DNA of 64,000 nucleotides. Source: Streptomyces sp. TLI_146. Lineage in GTDB: Bacteria > Actinomycetota > Actinomycetes > Streptomycetales > Streptomycetaceae. Each line of letters begins with the position of its first letter. Position 1 is the first letter of the stretch. Location of the stretch: contig NZ_PJMX01000001.1 in the NCBI RefSeq assembly GCF_002846415.1, positions 1,116,001 to 1,180,000 of the forward strand, written 5' to 3'. The position numbers were made by a program, and so were the translations under genes. Positions 37,876-46,550 of this stretch are shown piece by piece. Under the pieces are notes generated by a model. That model worked only from the letters and a program-made list of their open reading frames with translations, searched no databases and had not been told where the DNA came from.

Positions 37876-38742
37876 CTACTTGTCCGCGGCCCCCGGCGCG
37901 GGTATGGCACGTTCGGCGGCCCGGCTGACATCCTCCCAAGCGGCCCAGGTGTCCATCCGCTTGCGGGAGACGTCGAAGGCCAGGTCGTAGACCATGCTCC
38001 CCAGCAGCAGGCGCAGCGGCGGCTCGTCGCTGTCGACGAGCTTGAGCAGTGCCTCGGCGGCGAGTTCCGGGGCACTGTCGATCGACCCCTCGGCGAACTG
38101 CTTCTCCAGCTCCGCCCGCAGCGGGGCGTACTCCTCGCGGGCGTTGGTGGTGTGCATCGCGCTGTAGAGGTCGGTCCAGTAGCCACCGGGCTGGACGATG
38201 CTCACCTTCACCCCGAAACCGGCCGCCTCCATGGCCAGCGCCTCGCTCATGCCTTCAAGCGCGAACTTGCTGGCACCGTAGAGGCCGCTGCTGGGGAAAC
38301 CGGCCAGCGCGCCGATGCTGGAGATCTGGACGAGGTGTCCGGAACCCTGCTCGCGCAGCGTGGGCATCACCGCCTGGCTCACCCACAGCGCACCGAAGAA
38401 GTTGACGTCCAGCTGGGCCCGGGCCTCGGCTTCGGTGAACTCCTCGACCATGCCCATCGACAGCATCCCCGCGTTGTTGACGACGATGTCGAGCCGCCCG
38501 AAGTGCGCGACCGCCTCGGCGACGGCGGTGAACGCCGCCTCCCGGTCGGTCACGTCCACCGTGAGCGGCAGGACCCGGCCGGGGTGGGCAGCCGCCAGCT
38601 CCTCCAGCGGACCGGCACTGCGCGCGGCCGCCGCGACGCGGTCGCCCGCCGCCAGCGCCGCCTCGGCGAAGGCGCGACCGAGGCCGCGGCTGGCGCCCGT
38701 GATGAACCAGACGCGGTCGGTCTTACCGGCTGACGTGCGCAT
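37876..38742 (-). CDS. Short-chain dehydrogenase/reductase
   Basis: This 288-residue classical SDR has the cofactor motif FITGASRGLGRAF, structural NNAG in VVNNAGMLSMG, catalytic serine in VQISSIGALAGF, and the YGASKFALEG tyrosine-lysine pair. The NADP-type R after the glycine motif is plausible. The start is ATG at 38742 after GAGGAG. Two TetR-type palindromes lie directly upstream though no tetR gene is adjacent. Substrate unknown; the group often acts on ketones or aldehydes. Confidence 0.93.
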   Translation of the reverse strand: MRTSAGKTDRVWFITGASRGLGRAFAEAALAAGDRVAAAARSAGPLEELAAAHPGRVLPLTVDVTDREAAFTAVAEAVAHFGRLDIVVNNAGMLSMGMVEEFTEAEARAQLDVNFFGALWVSQAVMPTLREQGSGHLVQISSIGALAGFPSSGLYGASKFALEGMSEALAMEAAGFGVKVSIVQPGGYWTDLYSAMHTTNAREEYAPLRAELEKQFAEGSIDSAPELAAEALLKLVDSDEPPLRLLLGSMVYDLAFDVSRKRMDTWAAWEDVSRAAERAIPAPGAADK

Positions 38743-38763
38743 ATCCGTTGCTCCTCACAAGAG

Positions 38764-38782
38764 ACGAGACGGTACGTCTCGT
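38764..38782. promoter_or_regulatory. Palindromic operator, site 1
   Basis: ACGAGAC-GGTAC-GTCTCGT is a perfect seven-base inverted repeat 22 bases before the SDR start. Its core AGACG-N3-CGTCT recurs at 38822. This is the type bound by TetR repressors that sit beside SDR genes. Confidence 0.65.
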
Positions 38783-38821
38783 TTGATGCGGCAACTATGC
38801 CTCCACCCGGCGCCCCCGTCA

Positions 38822-38834
38822 AGACGGATCGTCT
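38822..38834. promoter_or_regulatory. Palindromic operator, site 2
   Basis: AGACG-GAT-CGTCT repeats the core of the site at 38764, 55 bases away, just beyond the stop of the truncated SDR. The pair suggests a divergent promoter region whose second gene, perhaps the repressor, has been lost. Confidence 0.5.
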
Positions 38835-38851
38835 CGTCTAGTTCGCGTGCC

Positions 38852-39163
38852 TCACACCGTCCTGATGCCGCCGCCCTCGACGACGTGGTCCGCGCCCGTG
38901 ATACCGGCCGCGCGGTCCGAGGCGAGGAAGGCGACGACGGCCGCGACCTCGTCGGGTTCGACCCTGCGGCCGTTGGTCATGCCCATCGCCGCGGACACCG
39001 CGGACACGAACTCCTGGTGCCCGACGCCGTTCGCCTCGGCGAGGAGGGCGCCGAAGCTGTCGTCGGCCTCCCATATGGCGGTACGCGTCGGGCCGGGCGA
39101 GACCGTGTTCACGCGCACGGCCCGCGGCCCGAACTCCTCGGACAGCGCCTTGCCGAACGCCCG
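38852..39163 (-). pseudogene. Truncated SDR, C-terminal remnant
   Basis: About 104 codons of a second SDR remain: GKALSEEFGPRAVRVNTVSP, then TRTAIWEADDSFGALL, VEPDEVAAVVAFLASDRAAG and the end GADHVVEGGGIRTV. The cofactor-binding half, including the glycine motif and the YxxxK pair, is absent. Homology stops near 39160, exactly where an unrelated gene fragment begins on the other strand. An SDR of this group is normally about 260 residues, so over half is lost. No credible start codon exists. It is a relic of a deletion or rearrangement. Confidence 0.8.
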
Positions 39164-39322
39164 GTCCACGTCGAGGACCTGACCGCCGCCACGCTCCCGT
39201 ACTGGTACTGGCGCCTGCGCAAGCAGGCCGAGCACCTGGCCACCGGCATCGAGGACGCGTTCCTGACCGCGTACGAGAACGGCAGCTTCCAGTACCTGCT
39301 CATCGCGGCGGACCGCGTCTGA
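39164..39322 (+). pseudogene. 3' remnant of a geranyl-diphosphate C-methyltransferase-like gene
   Basis: The last 52 codons of a plus-strand gene survive: VHVEDLTAATLPYWYWRLRK, then ATGIEDAFLTAYENGSFQYL and the end IAADRV. As I recall it, the C-terminus of geranyl diphosphate 2-C-methyltransferase (2-methylisoborneol pathway) has the same order: VDLT..TLPYW.LR, TGIE, Y.DGSFQY and IAADRV. No 5' part and no terpene cyclase partner are in the window. The fragment meets the truncated SDR head-on, so one recombination event probably removed the rest of both genes. It cannot make a functional enzyme. Confidence 0.75.
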
Positions 39323-39349
39323 ACCGGCCGGGCGCCAGATCCCACGGTG

Positions 39350-40327
39350 TCAGCCCGCGAGCTCGCGCAGGTCGCACCAGGCCACGGCCTCCTCCCGCAG
39401 ACTGCCCAGGGCCAGCCGGCCCCCGTACTGGGCCACGCCCGTCACCATCCGGTACCCGCGCCCCCGCAGCTCGCGCACCACCCGGCCGTACGCGTCCACC
39501 TCGACCACGCGGGCGCCGCCCAGGGCAGGCGGGGGCGGCAGCCGCCGGGTCGTGGCCGCCACCGCCCGGCGCACCCGGGGCGCGGCCCGGTGCAGCCACT
39601 CCAGCGGGGGCATGCGCGGCCCGGCGAGCGCGACCCGGAATCCACCGCCGGGGCCGCGGGACATGTTGTCGGGGAAGCCCGGCAGGTCGTCGGCCAGGGT
39701 GTCGTGGCGGCCCGCGGCGGGGCCGGTCAGCCACAGCCGGGTCAGCCGTCGGGCACCGGTCTCGGCCACCGCGAGGAACGACTCGTCGGCGGCCAGCGCC
39801 ACGCCGTTGGCGAACTGGAGCCCGTCGAGGACCACTTCGGGCTCGCCTCCGGGTGCCAGCCGCGCCAGCAGGCCCGTGGGCCGGTGCTCGACGATGTCGG
39901 ACAGCCAGTCGTCGAGGCCGTGACGGCGGCTGGACACCGTGAAGTACACCGTGCCGTCCGACGCGGCCACGGCGTTGCTGCAGAACCGCAGGGGCGCCCC
40001 CGCCACCGAGTCGGCCAGCACCTCGACGTCCGCCGTGCCGTCCGGATCGAGCCGCAGCAGGCCGCGCCGCGCGTCGCACACCAACAGCCGCCCGTCGGGC
40101 AGGACTTCGAGGCCGAGGGGCCGCCCGCCCGTGCGCCCGACCTCCCTGACCTCGGCGGGGCGGTCGGGCCCGCCCGGCTCGGGGAGGCCGATCCGCAGGA
40201 CGCGGCCGTCCGCGACACCGGTCAGCAGGCGCCCGGCCCCGTCGAAGACGACATCCTCGGGGCCCACGCCGCCCAGCTCGACGAGGCGGAGCGGCGGTAA
40301 CGCGGTGGGTGCGGGGGCAGTGGGCAT
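39350..40327 (-). CDS. Strictosidine-synthase-like/SMP-30 propeller protein
   Basis: This 325-residue six-bladed propeller resembles strictosidine synthase-like and lactonase proteins: [78 protein letters not shown] and [20 protein letters not shown]. The blade order and the 'GFPDN' segment fit the strictosidine-synthase-like group, whose bacterial members are usually esterases or lactonases. No signal peptide is seen. The start is ATG at 40327. It lies next to the recombination scar but is itself intact. Confidence 0.85.
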   Translation of the reverse strand: MPTAPAPTALPPLRLVELGGVGPEDVVFDGAGRLLTGVADGRVLRIGLPEPGGPDRPAEVREVGRTGGRPLGLEVLPDGRLLVCDARRGLLRLDPDGTADVEVLADSVAGAPLRFCSNAVAASDGTVYFTVSSRRHGLDDWLSDIVEHRPTGLLARLAPGGEPEVVLDGLQFANGVALAADESFLAVAETGARRLTRLWLTGPAAGRHDTLADDLPGFPDNMSRGPGGGFRVALAGPRMPPLEWLHRAAPRVRRAVAATTRRLPPPPALGGARVVEVDAYGRVVRELRGRGYRMVTGVAQYGGRLALGSLREEAVAWCDLRELAG

Positions 40328-40505
40328 GGGATCCCTTCTCGGCGTGACACCCCGTCGCGATCTTCCTCGTACGGGATCGGCCTCCTCCCAGGTGCCCGGC
40401 CGCGACGCCCGAAAAACACGCGGGCGCCGATCGCGCCCGCGCCCGGGGTGGCGGGCCGCGAGCGTGGCGCCGGTTCACCCGGTCCGCACGGGGTACTCGC
40501 AAGCC

Positions 40506-41600
40506 ATGATCACGTTTGGGGTCGAAGAAGAGTATTTGCTGCTGGACCCCGCGACCGGGCACCCGGTCCCCCGCGCGGAAGAGGTGCGCGCCGCCGCCGG
40601 GCTCGGGCCCACCGTCGAGGCGCGGGAGGTGCAGTCCGAGCTGCTCCAGGCGCAGGTGGAGGTGGCGACACCGGTCTGTGTGGCGCTGGAGGAGGCGGGC
40701 GGCCATCTGCTGCGGCTGCGGCACGCCGTCGGGGCCGCCGCCGAGGAGCTGGGCTGTCGGCTGGCGGCCGTCGCGGCCGCTCCCGTGACGGGCGCGGCCC
40801 CCATGCCCGTCACCGACCGCCCGCGCTATCTGGCGATGCAGACGAGCGCGGGGCAACTGGTCGACGAACAGCTGATCAACGGTATGCACGTCCACGTCGG
40901 GGTGCCCGACCGCGAGGTGGGCGTCGCCGTGCTCAACCGCATCCGGGTGTGGCTGCCCACCCTGCTCGCGCTCTCGGTCAACTCGCCGCTGTGGGACGGC
41001 CGCGAAACGGGCTTCGCCAGCTGGCGCACGCTGGTCTTCAGCCGCTGGCCGGTCAGCGGGCCCCCGCCGCGCTTCGCCGACCTCGACGACTACGAGAGCC
41101 GCGCGAAGGCGCTGATGGCCGCCGGGGCGGTGCTCGACAGCGGCCAGCTGTACTGGCACGCGCGCCTGTCCGAGCGCTACCCGACCGTCGAAGTGCGCTG
41201 CCCGGATGTGCAGTTGCGGGCGGATGACGCGGTGATGCTCGCCGGGATCGTCCGCGCGCTCGTCGCCACGGCGATCCGCGAGCAGAAGGACGGCAAGCCC
41301 GCACCCGAGTGCCCGGACGAACTGCTCCACGCCGCGACCTGGCGCGCCGCCCGCGACGGGCTGACCGGCATGCTGGTCGACCCCGCCGGGCAACTGCGCG
41401 CCTGCGGCGACATCCTGTCCGACCTGACCCTGCACATCGGCCCCGCCTTGGAGGCGAACGGCGACACCCGTGAGGTGAACTCCCTCCTCCACCGGCTTCT
41501 GCGCCAGGGAACCGGAGCGGACCGGCAGCTCCAGGCATTCGCGGAGGGCGGCATTCCCGCGGCGCTCGACCTGATCACGAGCCAGAGCCTGCTGGCCTGA
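40506..41600 (+). CDS. GCS2-family carboxylate-amine ligase (YbdK type)
   Basis: This 364-residue ATP-dependent ligase of the glutamate-cysteine ligase 2 family has an N-terminal [20 protein letters not shown], the metal-binding segment [48 protein letters not shown] and the acidic site in [13 protein letters not shown]. Members make gamma-glutamyl or related amide bonds; most are orphan YbdK-type enzymes. The length is normal. The start is ATG at 40506. It appears monocistronic and is divergent from the propeller gene; no amine substrate is suggested by its neighbours. Confidence 0.93.
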   Translation: MITFGVEEEYLLLDPATGHPVPRAEEVRAAAGLGPTVEAREVQSELLQAQVEVATPVCVALEEAGGHLLRLRHAVGAAAEELGCRLAAVAAAPVTGAAPMPVTDRPRYLAMQTSAGQLVDEQLINGMHVHVGVPDREVGVAVLNRIRVWLPTLLALSVNSPLWDGRETGFASWRTLVFSRWPVSGPPPRFADLDDYESRAKALMAAGAVLDSGQLYWHARLSERYPTVEVRCPDVQLRADDAVMLAGIVRALVATAIREQKDGKPAPECPDELLHAATWRAARDGLTGMLVDPAGQLRACGDILSDLTLHIGPALEANGDTREVNSLLHRLLRQGTGADRQLQAFAEGGIPAALDLITSQSLLA

Positions 41601-41638
41601 CGCGCGGAGCCGAACGGCGGGACGGTGGAGCCCCGTGG

Positions 41639-42487
41639 TCAGGCCGAACGGTCCGCCGTGACGAGCCATGACGTGCTGAGCAGCCGGACCGTGCCGTCGG
41701 GCGTCTCGTGGGCGCGCAGCCGGTCCTCCAGCGTCCGGCGGGCGCGGGCCCGCGTCGCCTCGTCCACCTGCCGCATCAAGTGGCTGCCGGGACCCGTGCC
41801 CAGCAGGAAGTCCGCCGCGTCCGCCGCCCCGCTCCCCCAGGTCCCGTACGCCTGCGACTCAGTGACGGTGACGGCGGTGAACCCGGCCCCGGTGAGGACT
41901 TCGCGGATGCGGGCCGGGTCGGCCAGCGAGAACATGCCCGGCAGACCCGGCCGTGCCAGATCGCCCAGGGGCAGCAGACCGCTCAGCGACGAGAGCGCCT
42001 CCACCCAGCCGTTGCGTCCGGCGGCCGCCGGGCACACGAACGCCAGCCGCCCGCCCGGTCGCAGCGCCCGCCCGATGTTGCCGAAGGCGGCGACGGGGTC
42101 GGCGAAGAACATCACCCCGTAGCGGCTCAGCGCCGAGTCGTGGGCGCCCGGCTCGAAGGGGTGGACCTGGGCGTCGCCCTGCTCGAAAGCGATGGTGGAC
42201 AACCCGTCGCGCGCCGCCCGGGCGCGGGCCTCGGCCAGCATCGGGCCGGACAGGTCGAGGCCGAGCACGTGCCCACGGGGCGCCCTGAGCGCGGCGAGCC
42301 GGGTGGTCTGGCCGGATCCGCAGCCGATGTCGAGGACCCGGCTTTCCTCGGTGAGGGCGGCGGCGTCGAGCAGCGGCTCGTTGAAGCCTTCGTTCACGGC
42401 GTTCCAGCGGTCCTGGTTGCGGGCCCAGTGGGCGCCTTCGGCCCCGTTCCAGGCCTGCGCCTGCTCGGTGTTGACGATGTCGGGCAC
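41639..42487 (-). CDS. Class I SAM-dependent methyltransferase
   Basis: This 282-residue methyltransferase has SAM-binding motif I SRVLDIGCGSGQTTRLAAL, the acidic residue in VLGLDLSGPMLAEAR, FEQGDAQVHPFEP and the post-I/II region ALSRYGVMFFADP. The sequence resembles UbiE/phytanoyl-type small-molecule methyltransferases. The start is GTG at 42487 with AGGAGG five bases upstream; the longer reading to 42550 runs through an operator. It is divergent from a TetR gene and separated by a strong palindrome, so the pair forms a regulated unit. Substrate unknown. Confidence 0.9.
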   Translation of the reverse strand: MPDIVNTEQAQAWNGAEGAHWARNQDRWNAVNEGFNEPLLDAAALTEESRVLDIGCGSGQTTRLAALRAPRGHVLGLDLSGPMLAEARARAARDGLSTIAFEQGDAQVHPFEPGAHDSALSRYGVMFFADPVAAFGNIGRALRPGGRLAFVCPAAAGRNGWVEALSSLSGLLPLGDLARPGLPGMFSLADPARIREVLTGAGFTAVTVTESQAYGTWGSGAADAADFLLGTGPGSHLMRQVDEATRARARRTLEDRLRAHETPDGTVRLLSTSWLVTADRSA

Positions 42488-42514
42488 GAGAGCCTCCTGC
42501 AGAGCGACGGAGAA

Positions 42515-42553
42515 TGGGCGAACGCCCAAACAGTATGGGCGCGTGCCCATACT
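42515..42553. promoter_or_regulatory. Double palindromic TetR operator
   Basis: AGTATGGGC (42532-42540) and GCCCATACT (42545-42553) form a perfect nine-base inverted repeat. Beside it, TGGGCG-AA-CGCCCA (42515-42528) is a second palindrome. Both lie between the divergent methyltransferase and tetR genes. Confidence 0.8.
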
Positions 42554-42626
42554 GGCAACCCCGGCTAGGATCCGGCGTACGGGGAACGCGCTCGCCGACC
42601 CGCCTCAGCGATACGGGAGAAGGTCC

Positions 42627-43211
42627 ATGTCACCGCGCGGAGTGGCGACGCCAGATGTCCGGGAGCGGCTGTTCGCGGCCGCCGAGCGGGTCCTCGAAAA
42701 GGGCGGGCCCGGCGCTCTGACCAGCCGTGCCGTCACCACCGAGGCGGGGTGCGCCAAGGGGCTGCTGCACACGCACTTCGCGGGCCTGGACGAGTTCGTC
42801 GCGGAGCTCTGCCTCGACCGGTTCGCCCGTACGGCCACGAAGGCCCAGGCGCTGTCGGGGCTCATCGGGCACGGCTCGGTGGCGGGGAACGTGGAGGGCG
42901 TCGCCCTGGCGCTGCTCGACTCGGGCGGCCCGGCCGTCGCGGGGCTGGCCATGACACGCCCCGCCGCCGCGCTGCGCATCCGCGAGGCACTGGAGGCCGG
43001 GGCGCCCGGTTTCGCCGCGATCCAGGAGGCCATCGCGGAGTACCTGCTGGCCGAACGCGAGCTGACGCGAGTGGCACGGACCGTCGACCCGGCGGCCACG
43101 GCCCTGGCCCTGGTCGGCAGCGCCCATCACCTCCTGCTCACCAGTTGGCCGGGCACCCCCGACCCACGGGCGCAGTTGACGCGCCTGGTGGGGGCCCTGG
43201 TGGGCGAGTAG
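42627..43211 (+). CDS. TetR-family transcriptional regulator
   Basis: This 194-residue regulator has an N-terminal helix-turn-helix (DVRERLFAAAERVLEKGG; LTSRAVTTEAGCAKGLLHTH, with LL in place of the usual IY). The C-terminal domain is helical and hydrophobic. The start is ATG at 42627 after GGAGAAGG. The strong double palindrome between it and the methyltransferase is its likely operator, giving ligand-controlled expression of both. Confidence 0.9.
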   Translation: MSPRGVATPDVRERLFAAAERVLEKGGPGALTSRAVTTEAGCAKGLLHTHFAGLDEFVAELCLDRFARTATKAQALSGLIGHGSVAGNVEGVALALLDSGGPAVAGLAMTRPAAALRIREALEAGAPGFAAIQEAIAEYLLAERELTRVARTVDPAATALALVGSAHHLLLTSWPGTPDPRAQLTRLVGALVGE

Positions 43212-43379
43212 GGCCGCTGCGGGCGGCCGGGGCAACGCCCGCACGGTCACTCATTTGCCGACACCGTCCGCGTACCCGAAGGGATAGCGGGTACCGGTAA
43301 GCGCACCAAGCCCCGGCGGTCGGCGTGACAATCAGCCTCGATCAGCCGAGGTGATCAATCGACCCATGAGGAAACCGGT

Positions 43380-43754
43380 ATGGCCATCGCAACCTACTGT
43401 CTCGTGGCCCTGGACTGCCCGGACCCACGGGCGCTCGCGGAGTTCTACGCGGAGGTCCTCGGCGGAGAGGTGACCAAGGACAGCGACGAGGACTGGTACG
43501 ACCTCCACGCTCCCGGCGGCCACCGCATCGCCTTCCAGCTCGCCCCCGGCCACACCCCGCCGAAGTGGCCGCGCGCCGACGACAACTCGCAGCAGATGCA
43601 TCTGGACTTCCACGTCCGCGACCTGGACGCGGCCGAGCGGCAGGTGCTGGCCCTGGGAGCCACGCCGCTCGACCTGGACGACCGGAACGGCGAACGCGGC
43701 TTCCGTGTCTACGCGGACCCGGCGGGCCACCCCTTCTGTCTCTGCCGGGAGTGA
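43380..43754 (+). CDS. VOC-family protein
   Basis: This 124-residue single VOC module has IATYCLVALDCPDPRALAEF, HLDFHVRDLDAAERQVLALG and the family ending YADPAGHPFCLCRE. It has the same layout as the protein at 34264, pointing to an old duplication in this PhnB-like group. The start is ATG at 43380. No co-transcribed gene is present. The reaction or ligand is unknown. Confidence 0.86.
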   Translation: MAIATYCLVALDCPDPRALAEFYAEVLGGEVTKDSDEDWYDLHAPGGHRIAFQLAPGHTPPKWPRADDNSQQMHLDFHVRDLDAAERQVLALGATPLDLDDRNGERGFRVYADPAGHPFCLCRE

Positions 43755-43802
43755 CGTCGCCCGGCACGGGCGCGACGGCCGATCACCTCGCGGGTCATGC
43801 CG

Positions 43803-44066
43803 TCACCGCCGTGCCCGCCGCCTGCCGCGCCGCCGCATCCGCGCCCGCTCCTCCTCCGTCAGGCCGCCCCACACCCCCGTGACCTGCCCGGAGGCGGAAG
43901 CGTACTCAAGACACTGCTGGGCTACGGGGCAGCTTCGGCAGATGCGTTGAGCGGCGGCTCGATCCTCGATCGCCGGACCGGTGTGGCCGACCGGGAAGAA
44001 CAGTTCCGGGTCGACGCCGACGCAGGCCGCTTCACGCATCCATTCTTGGTCATTGAGCCACTCCAT
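43803..44066 (-). CDS. WhiB-like (Wbl) iron-sulfur regulator
   Basis: This 87-residue Wbl protein has the four cluster cysteines C15, C43, C46 and C52 in the C-Xn-C-X2-C-X5-C pattern (AACVGVDPELFFPVG; RICRSCPVAQQCLEY), the turn motif GVWGGLTEEER and a basic tail RRRGRRRARR. Wbl proteins hold a [4Fe-4S] cluster and act with the principal sigma factor in development, redox response or antibiotic resistance. The start is taken at ATG 44066, giving the length of WhiB itself. ATG 44093 would add nine residues; neither has a strong ribosome site. Confidence 0.93.
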   Translation of the reverse strand: MEWLNDQEWMREAACVGVDPELFFPVGHTGPAIEDRAAAQRICRSCPVAQQCLEYASASGQVTGVWGGLTEEERARMRRRGRRRARR

Positions 44067-44249
44067 GCAGCCGCGAGTGCCCTGGGACACCATGACCAAA
44101 CAGCCGCCACTCGTGTGAGGGACGCCTGGGGACGGAAAGCGGAATATCCGCTACCGCCATGCGGTGCAAGGCGTCCCGACGGCCGCCCGGATCCGGTACG
44201 GTGCGCGTCCAGACCCGTCAGCGTCCGCCAGCGCCGTCAGGAGAGACCG

Positions 44250-44762
44250 TTGCACGCCCCAGTCGAGACGTCCCGAGTACTGGTAGCCGTCCATGAGGCC
44301 GTCGCCGCGGCCGAGGAGGGACAGGGGGGCGCGTTGTGGCGGCTGGCCGAGCGGGGCCGACAGCTCGACGCCAACTTGGTGCGGCTGTCCGCGGGCGCGG
44401 CCGTGGCCGAGCACGTCGAGTCCGAGCTGGATGTACTGGTGGTCGTGGTCGAAGGGGACGGCCACCTCGACAACGGGGTGGAACGGCTGGCGATGGAGCC
44501 GGGGTCCGTGGCCTGGCTCCCGAGAACGGCACGGCGGGCCCTGCTCGCGGGGCCGAACGGCCTCGCGTACCTCTCCGTGCACCAGCGACGCCCCGGACTG
44601 CGGATCGGCTCCCGTACCGCGGGCACCGAGGCGGACGAGGGCGGTGAGGCGCCCTGCTCGCTGGACCGCGTCTGCGCGGCATGCGGGCGCCTGGCCACAG
44701 AGGCCGACGCCCGCTACTGCGCTCGCTGCGGCGAGGAACTCCCGGGCCGAGCGGCGCTCTGA
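44250..44762 (+). CDS. Cupin-like protein with C-terminal zinc ribbon
   Basis: This 170-residue protein combines a beta-barrel-like region (LVRLSAGAAVAEHVESELDV, VVVEGDGHLDNGVERLAMEP, GSVAWLPRTARRALLAG) with a C-terminal CxxC-x(n)-CxxC ribbon: VCAACGRLATEADARYCARC. The barrel retains only part of the cupin metal motif. The start is TTG at 44250 with AGGAG six bases upstream. It is divergent from the wbl gene. A binding protein or sensor with a zinc-held contact module is a reasonable guess; the combination is not one I recognise by name. Confidence 0.65.
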   Translation: MHAPVETSRVLVAVHEAVAAAEEGQGGALWRLAERGRQLDANLVRLSAGAAVAEHVESELDVLVVVVEGDGHLDNGVERLAMEPGSVAWLPRTARRALLAGPNGLAYLSVHQRRPGLRIGSRTAGTEADEGGEAPCSLDRVCAACGRLATEADARYCARCGEELPGRAAL

Positions 44763-44927
44763 ACCGCGGCTTCCCCCTTGACGGGGGCGAGGCCGGCGGC
44801 GCCGGCGGCTGTTGGTCCCAACCTGTCCGGCGCCTACGTCCTCCGTACGAAGGAACCGCTCTACCGGACTACCTCGTACACCGCGGTGAAAACCTCAGAA
44901 CGCGGACCGGCGTACGACCGGCGGCGG

Positions 44928-45401
44928 CTACGGTCGCTCACCACCGGCGCGGCGGTCGACGCCCTCCCTGGTGAGCTTGGCGATCGCCGCCGAGAGCTGC
45001 TTCTGAACCGGCTGGGGCAGCGCGGTGCCTCCGGCGGAGTCGACCACCTGCTGGGCCACCAGGTGCAGTTTGGTGTTGGTGTTCTGGGACGTCATGACCA
45101 GCGCGCTCCAGGCAGTCTCCGGGCTGATGGCGAAGGCGGCCATGAGGACACCCCGGGCCAGGTCGATCGTTCCCCGGCTCTCCATCGCCCGCCGCAGCTG
45201 GTCGAGTTCAAGACCGGGATCCGTCGCGGGAGCGGGACGGCCGTGGGAGACATCCGGGACTGCCGGGACGACAGCGACGACTTCGGGCGGGCACGGCGCC
45301 GACTCGCCGATGTCCAGCCCGCCAATGGGGCGTGTGGGCACCGCGCAGGTGTCGACCGAGCCCATGTCGTCGGTCTCCGCAGACTGTGACGGCTGCGCCA
45401 T
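44928..45401 (-). CDS. ANTAR-domain protein
   Basis: This 157-residue protein has a disordered Pro/Ala/Asp-rich first half and, from about residue 70, a three-helix ANTAR domain: LDQLRRAMESRGTIDLARGV, then the turn LMAAFAISPETAWSALV and a third helix with TNTKLHLVAQQVV. ANTAR domains bind paired RNA hexaloop hairpins to prevent termination. There is no receiver or GAF domain, so its signal input is unclear. The start is ATG at 45401 with GGGAG six bases before. It is divergent from a winged-helix gene. Confidence 0.85.
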   Translation of the reverse strand: MAQPSQSAETDDMGSVDTCAVPTRPIGGLDIGESAPCPPEVVAVVPAVPDVSHGRPAPATDPGLELDQLRRAMESRGTIDLARGVLMAAFAISPETAWSALVMTSQNTNTKLHLVAQQVVDSAGGTALPQPVQKQLSAAIAKLTREGVDRRAGGERP

Positions 45402-45542
45402 GGCCATCTCCCGGTGTGCTCTGGATGGTCGGGTCCTTCCTCCGTGCACAGCGTCGCCTTCGAGCGGGAGACACGTCAAGTGATACATGAAGTCAGATTC
45501 GCCTGTTCCTATACACGAAGCCCAGGGCGTACGATTCGAACC

Positions 45543-45881
45543 ATGGGTGAAGTGCTGGAATCGCACACGGGATGGACGTTCATCACCAGTCACGCACGCG
45601 TGCTCGCCACCATCGCGGAGAATCAGAGCGTGCGGATCCGCGACATCGCCTCGCGCTGCAGACTCACGGAGCGCGCGGTCCAGAAGATCATCGCCGATCT
45701 GGAGCAGGCCGGATTCCTCTCCCACACGCGTGCGGGGCGCGGCAACACCTACCGGATCGAGCCGAGCAAGGTCCTGCGCCACCCGGCCGAGGCCGCGGCG
45801 GGCCTCACCGTCGCCTCCCTCCTCGCCCTGCTCGCCCACGACGAGGTCCACCGCGGCGACCGCGAGTCCGCTTCTCAGTGA
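45543..45881 (+). CDS. Winged-helix transcriptional regulator (MarR/ArsR-like)
   Basis: This 112-residue single-domain protein has TSHARVLATIAENQSVRIRD, the recognition helix SRCRLTERAVQKIIADLEQA and the wing GFLSHTRAGRGNTYRIEP. The layout matches small MarR/IclR-N-terminal-like regulators common in Streptomyces. The C-terminal 30 residues form one hydrophobic helix, probably for dimerisation. The start is ATG at 45543. It faces the ANTAR gene across 141 bases; control of that gene is possible. Confidence 0.85.
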   Translation: MGEVLESHTGWTFITSHARVLATIAENQSVRIRDIASRCRLTERAVQKIIADLEQAGFLSHTRAGRGNTYRIEPSKVLRHPAEAAAGLTVASLLALLAHDEVHRGDRESASQ

Positions 45882-45882
45882 C

Positions 45883-46458
45883 TCAGTGACCGCCGCTGGG
45901 GCGGTCGCAGCCCGAGTGGTCGGGATAGCCGCCGAAAGCTTCCGCCCTGGTCGACTGGCGGTCCATGGTGCCCTCCACGCACAGCGGGAACGCGTCGATC
46001 AGGAAGCCGACCCCGGTGGGGCCGTTCTGGTACGAGCTGACCCGCCCGGCCGGATAGCCGAGGCCGGTGAGCGCGGTGCGGGTGCTCTCGGGGGCGAAGT
46101 CACGGCGCTTGCGCAGCGGTTCGAGCGCCCGCTCGACGCGTCCGACGGCCTGGAGCCCTTCGCAGCGCCGCTTGCCGTGCAGCGGGAGGGGAACCATGAA
46201 CCCGTGGTTCTCGGCGTAGTGGTCGGCGGGCGGCACGGCCGGGGTCGTGCCGGCCGTCGCAGGCGCCGACGTGGGGCTCTCGCTCGGACACGGGGAGTCC
46301 ACCGGCGTGCTGGGCGTCGCCACCGGGGTCCGCGAGGGCGTCCGGTCCGCACCGGCGCCGCTCCCCGCCCGCTCGGTGCCGCACCCCGTCAGCAGCAGGG
46401 CCAGCACCGCCATCGGCAGCATCCCGGCCCGTATCCGCCCCGTGCTGATCATCGTCAT
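45883..46458 (-). CDS. Small lipoprotein
   Basis: This 191-residue lipoprotein has lipobox LLLTGC (modified C26), a long Ser/Thr/Pro linker to about residue 80, then a compact domain with RRCEGLQAVGRVERALEPLR, ALTGLGYPAGRVSSYQNGPT and GYPDHSGCDRPSGGH. Three cysteines after the lipobox could form one disulfide. It probably sits on the outer face of the membrane. The function is unknown. Its 3' end almost touches the convergent winged-helix gene (one base apart). Confidence 0.7.
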   Translation of the reverse strand: MTMISTGRIRAGMLPMAVLALLLTGCGTERAGSGAGADRTPSRTPVATPSTPVDSPCPSESPTSAPATAGTTPAVPPADHYAENHGFMVPLPLHGKRRCEGLQAVGRVERALEPLRKRRDFAPESTRTALTGLGYPAGRVSSYQNGPTGVGFLIDAFPLCVEGTMDRQSTRAEAFGGYPDHSGCDRPSGGH

Positions 46459-46550
46459 GACGCGATTCTCCCCCGCGCGGTCGAGGCCGAGGTCACCACA
46501 CCCGCCAAATAGGCTTGTTCGCCGTTCCGGCGCCGCACTACCTTGCTCAG

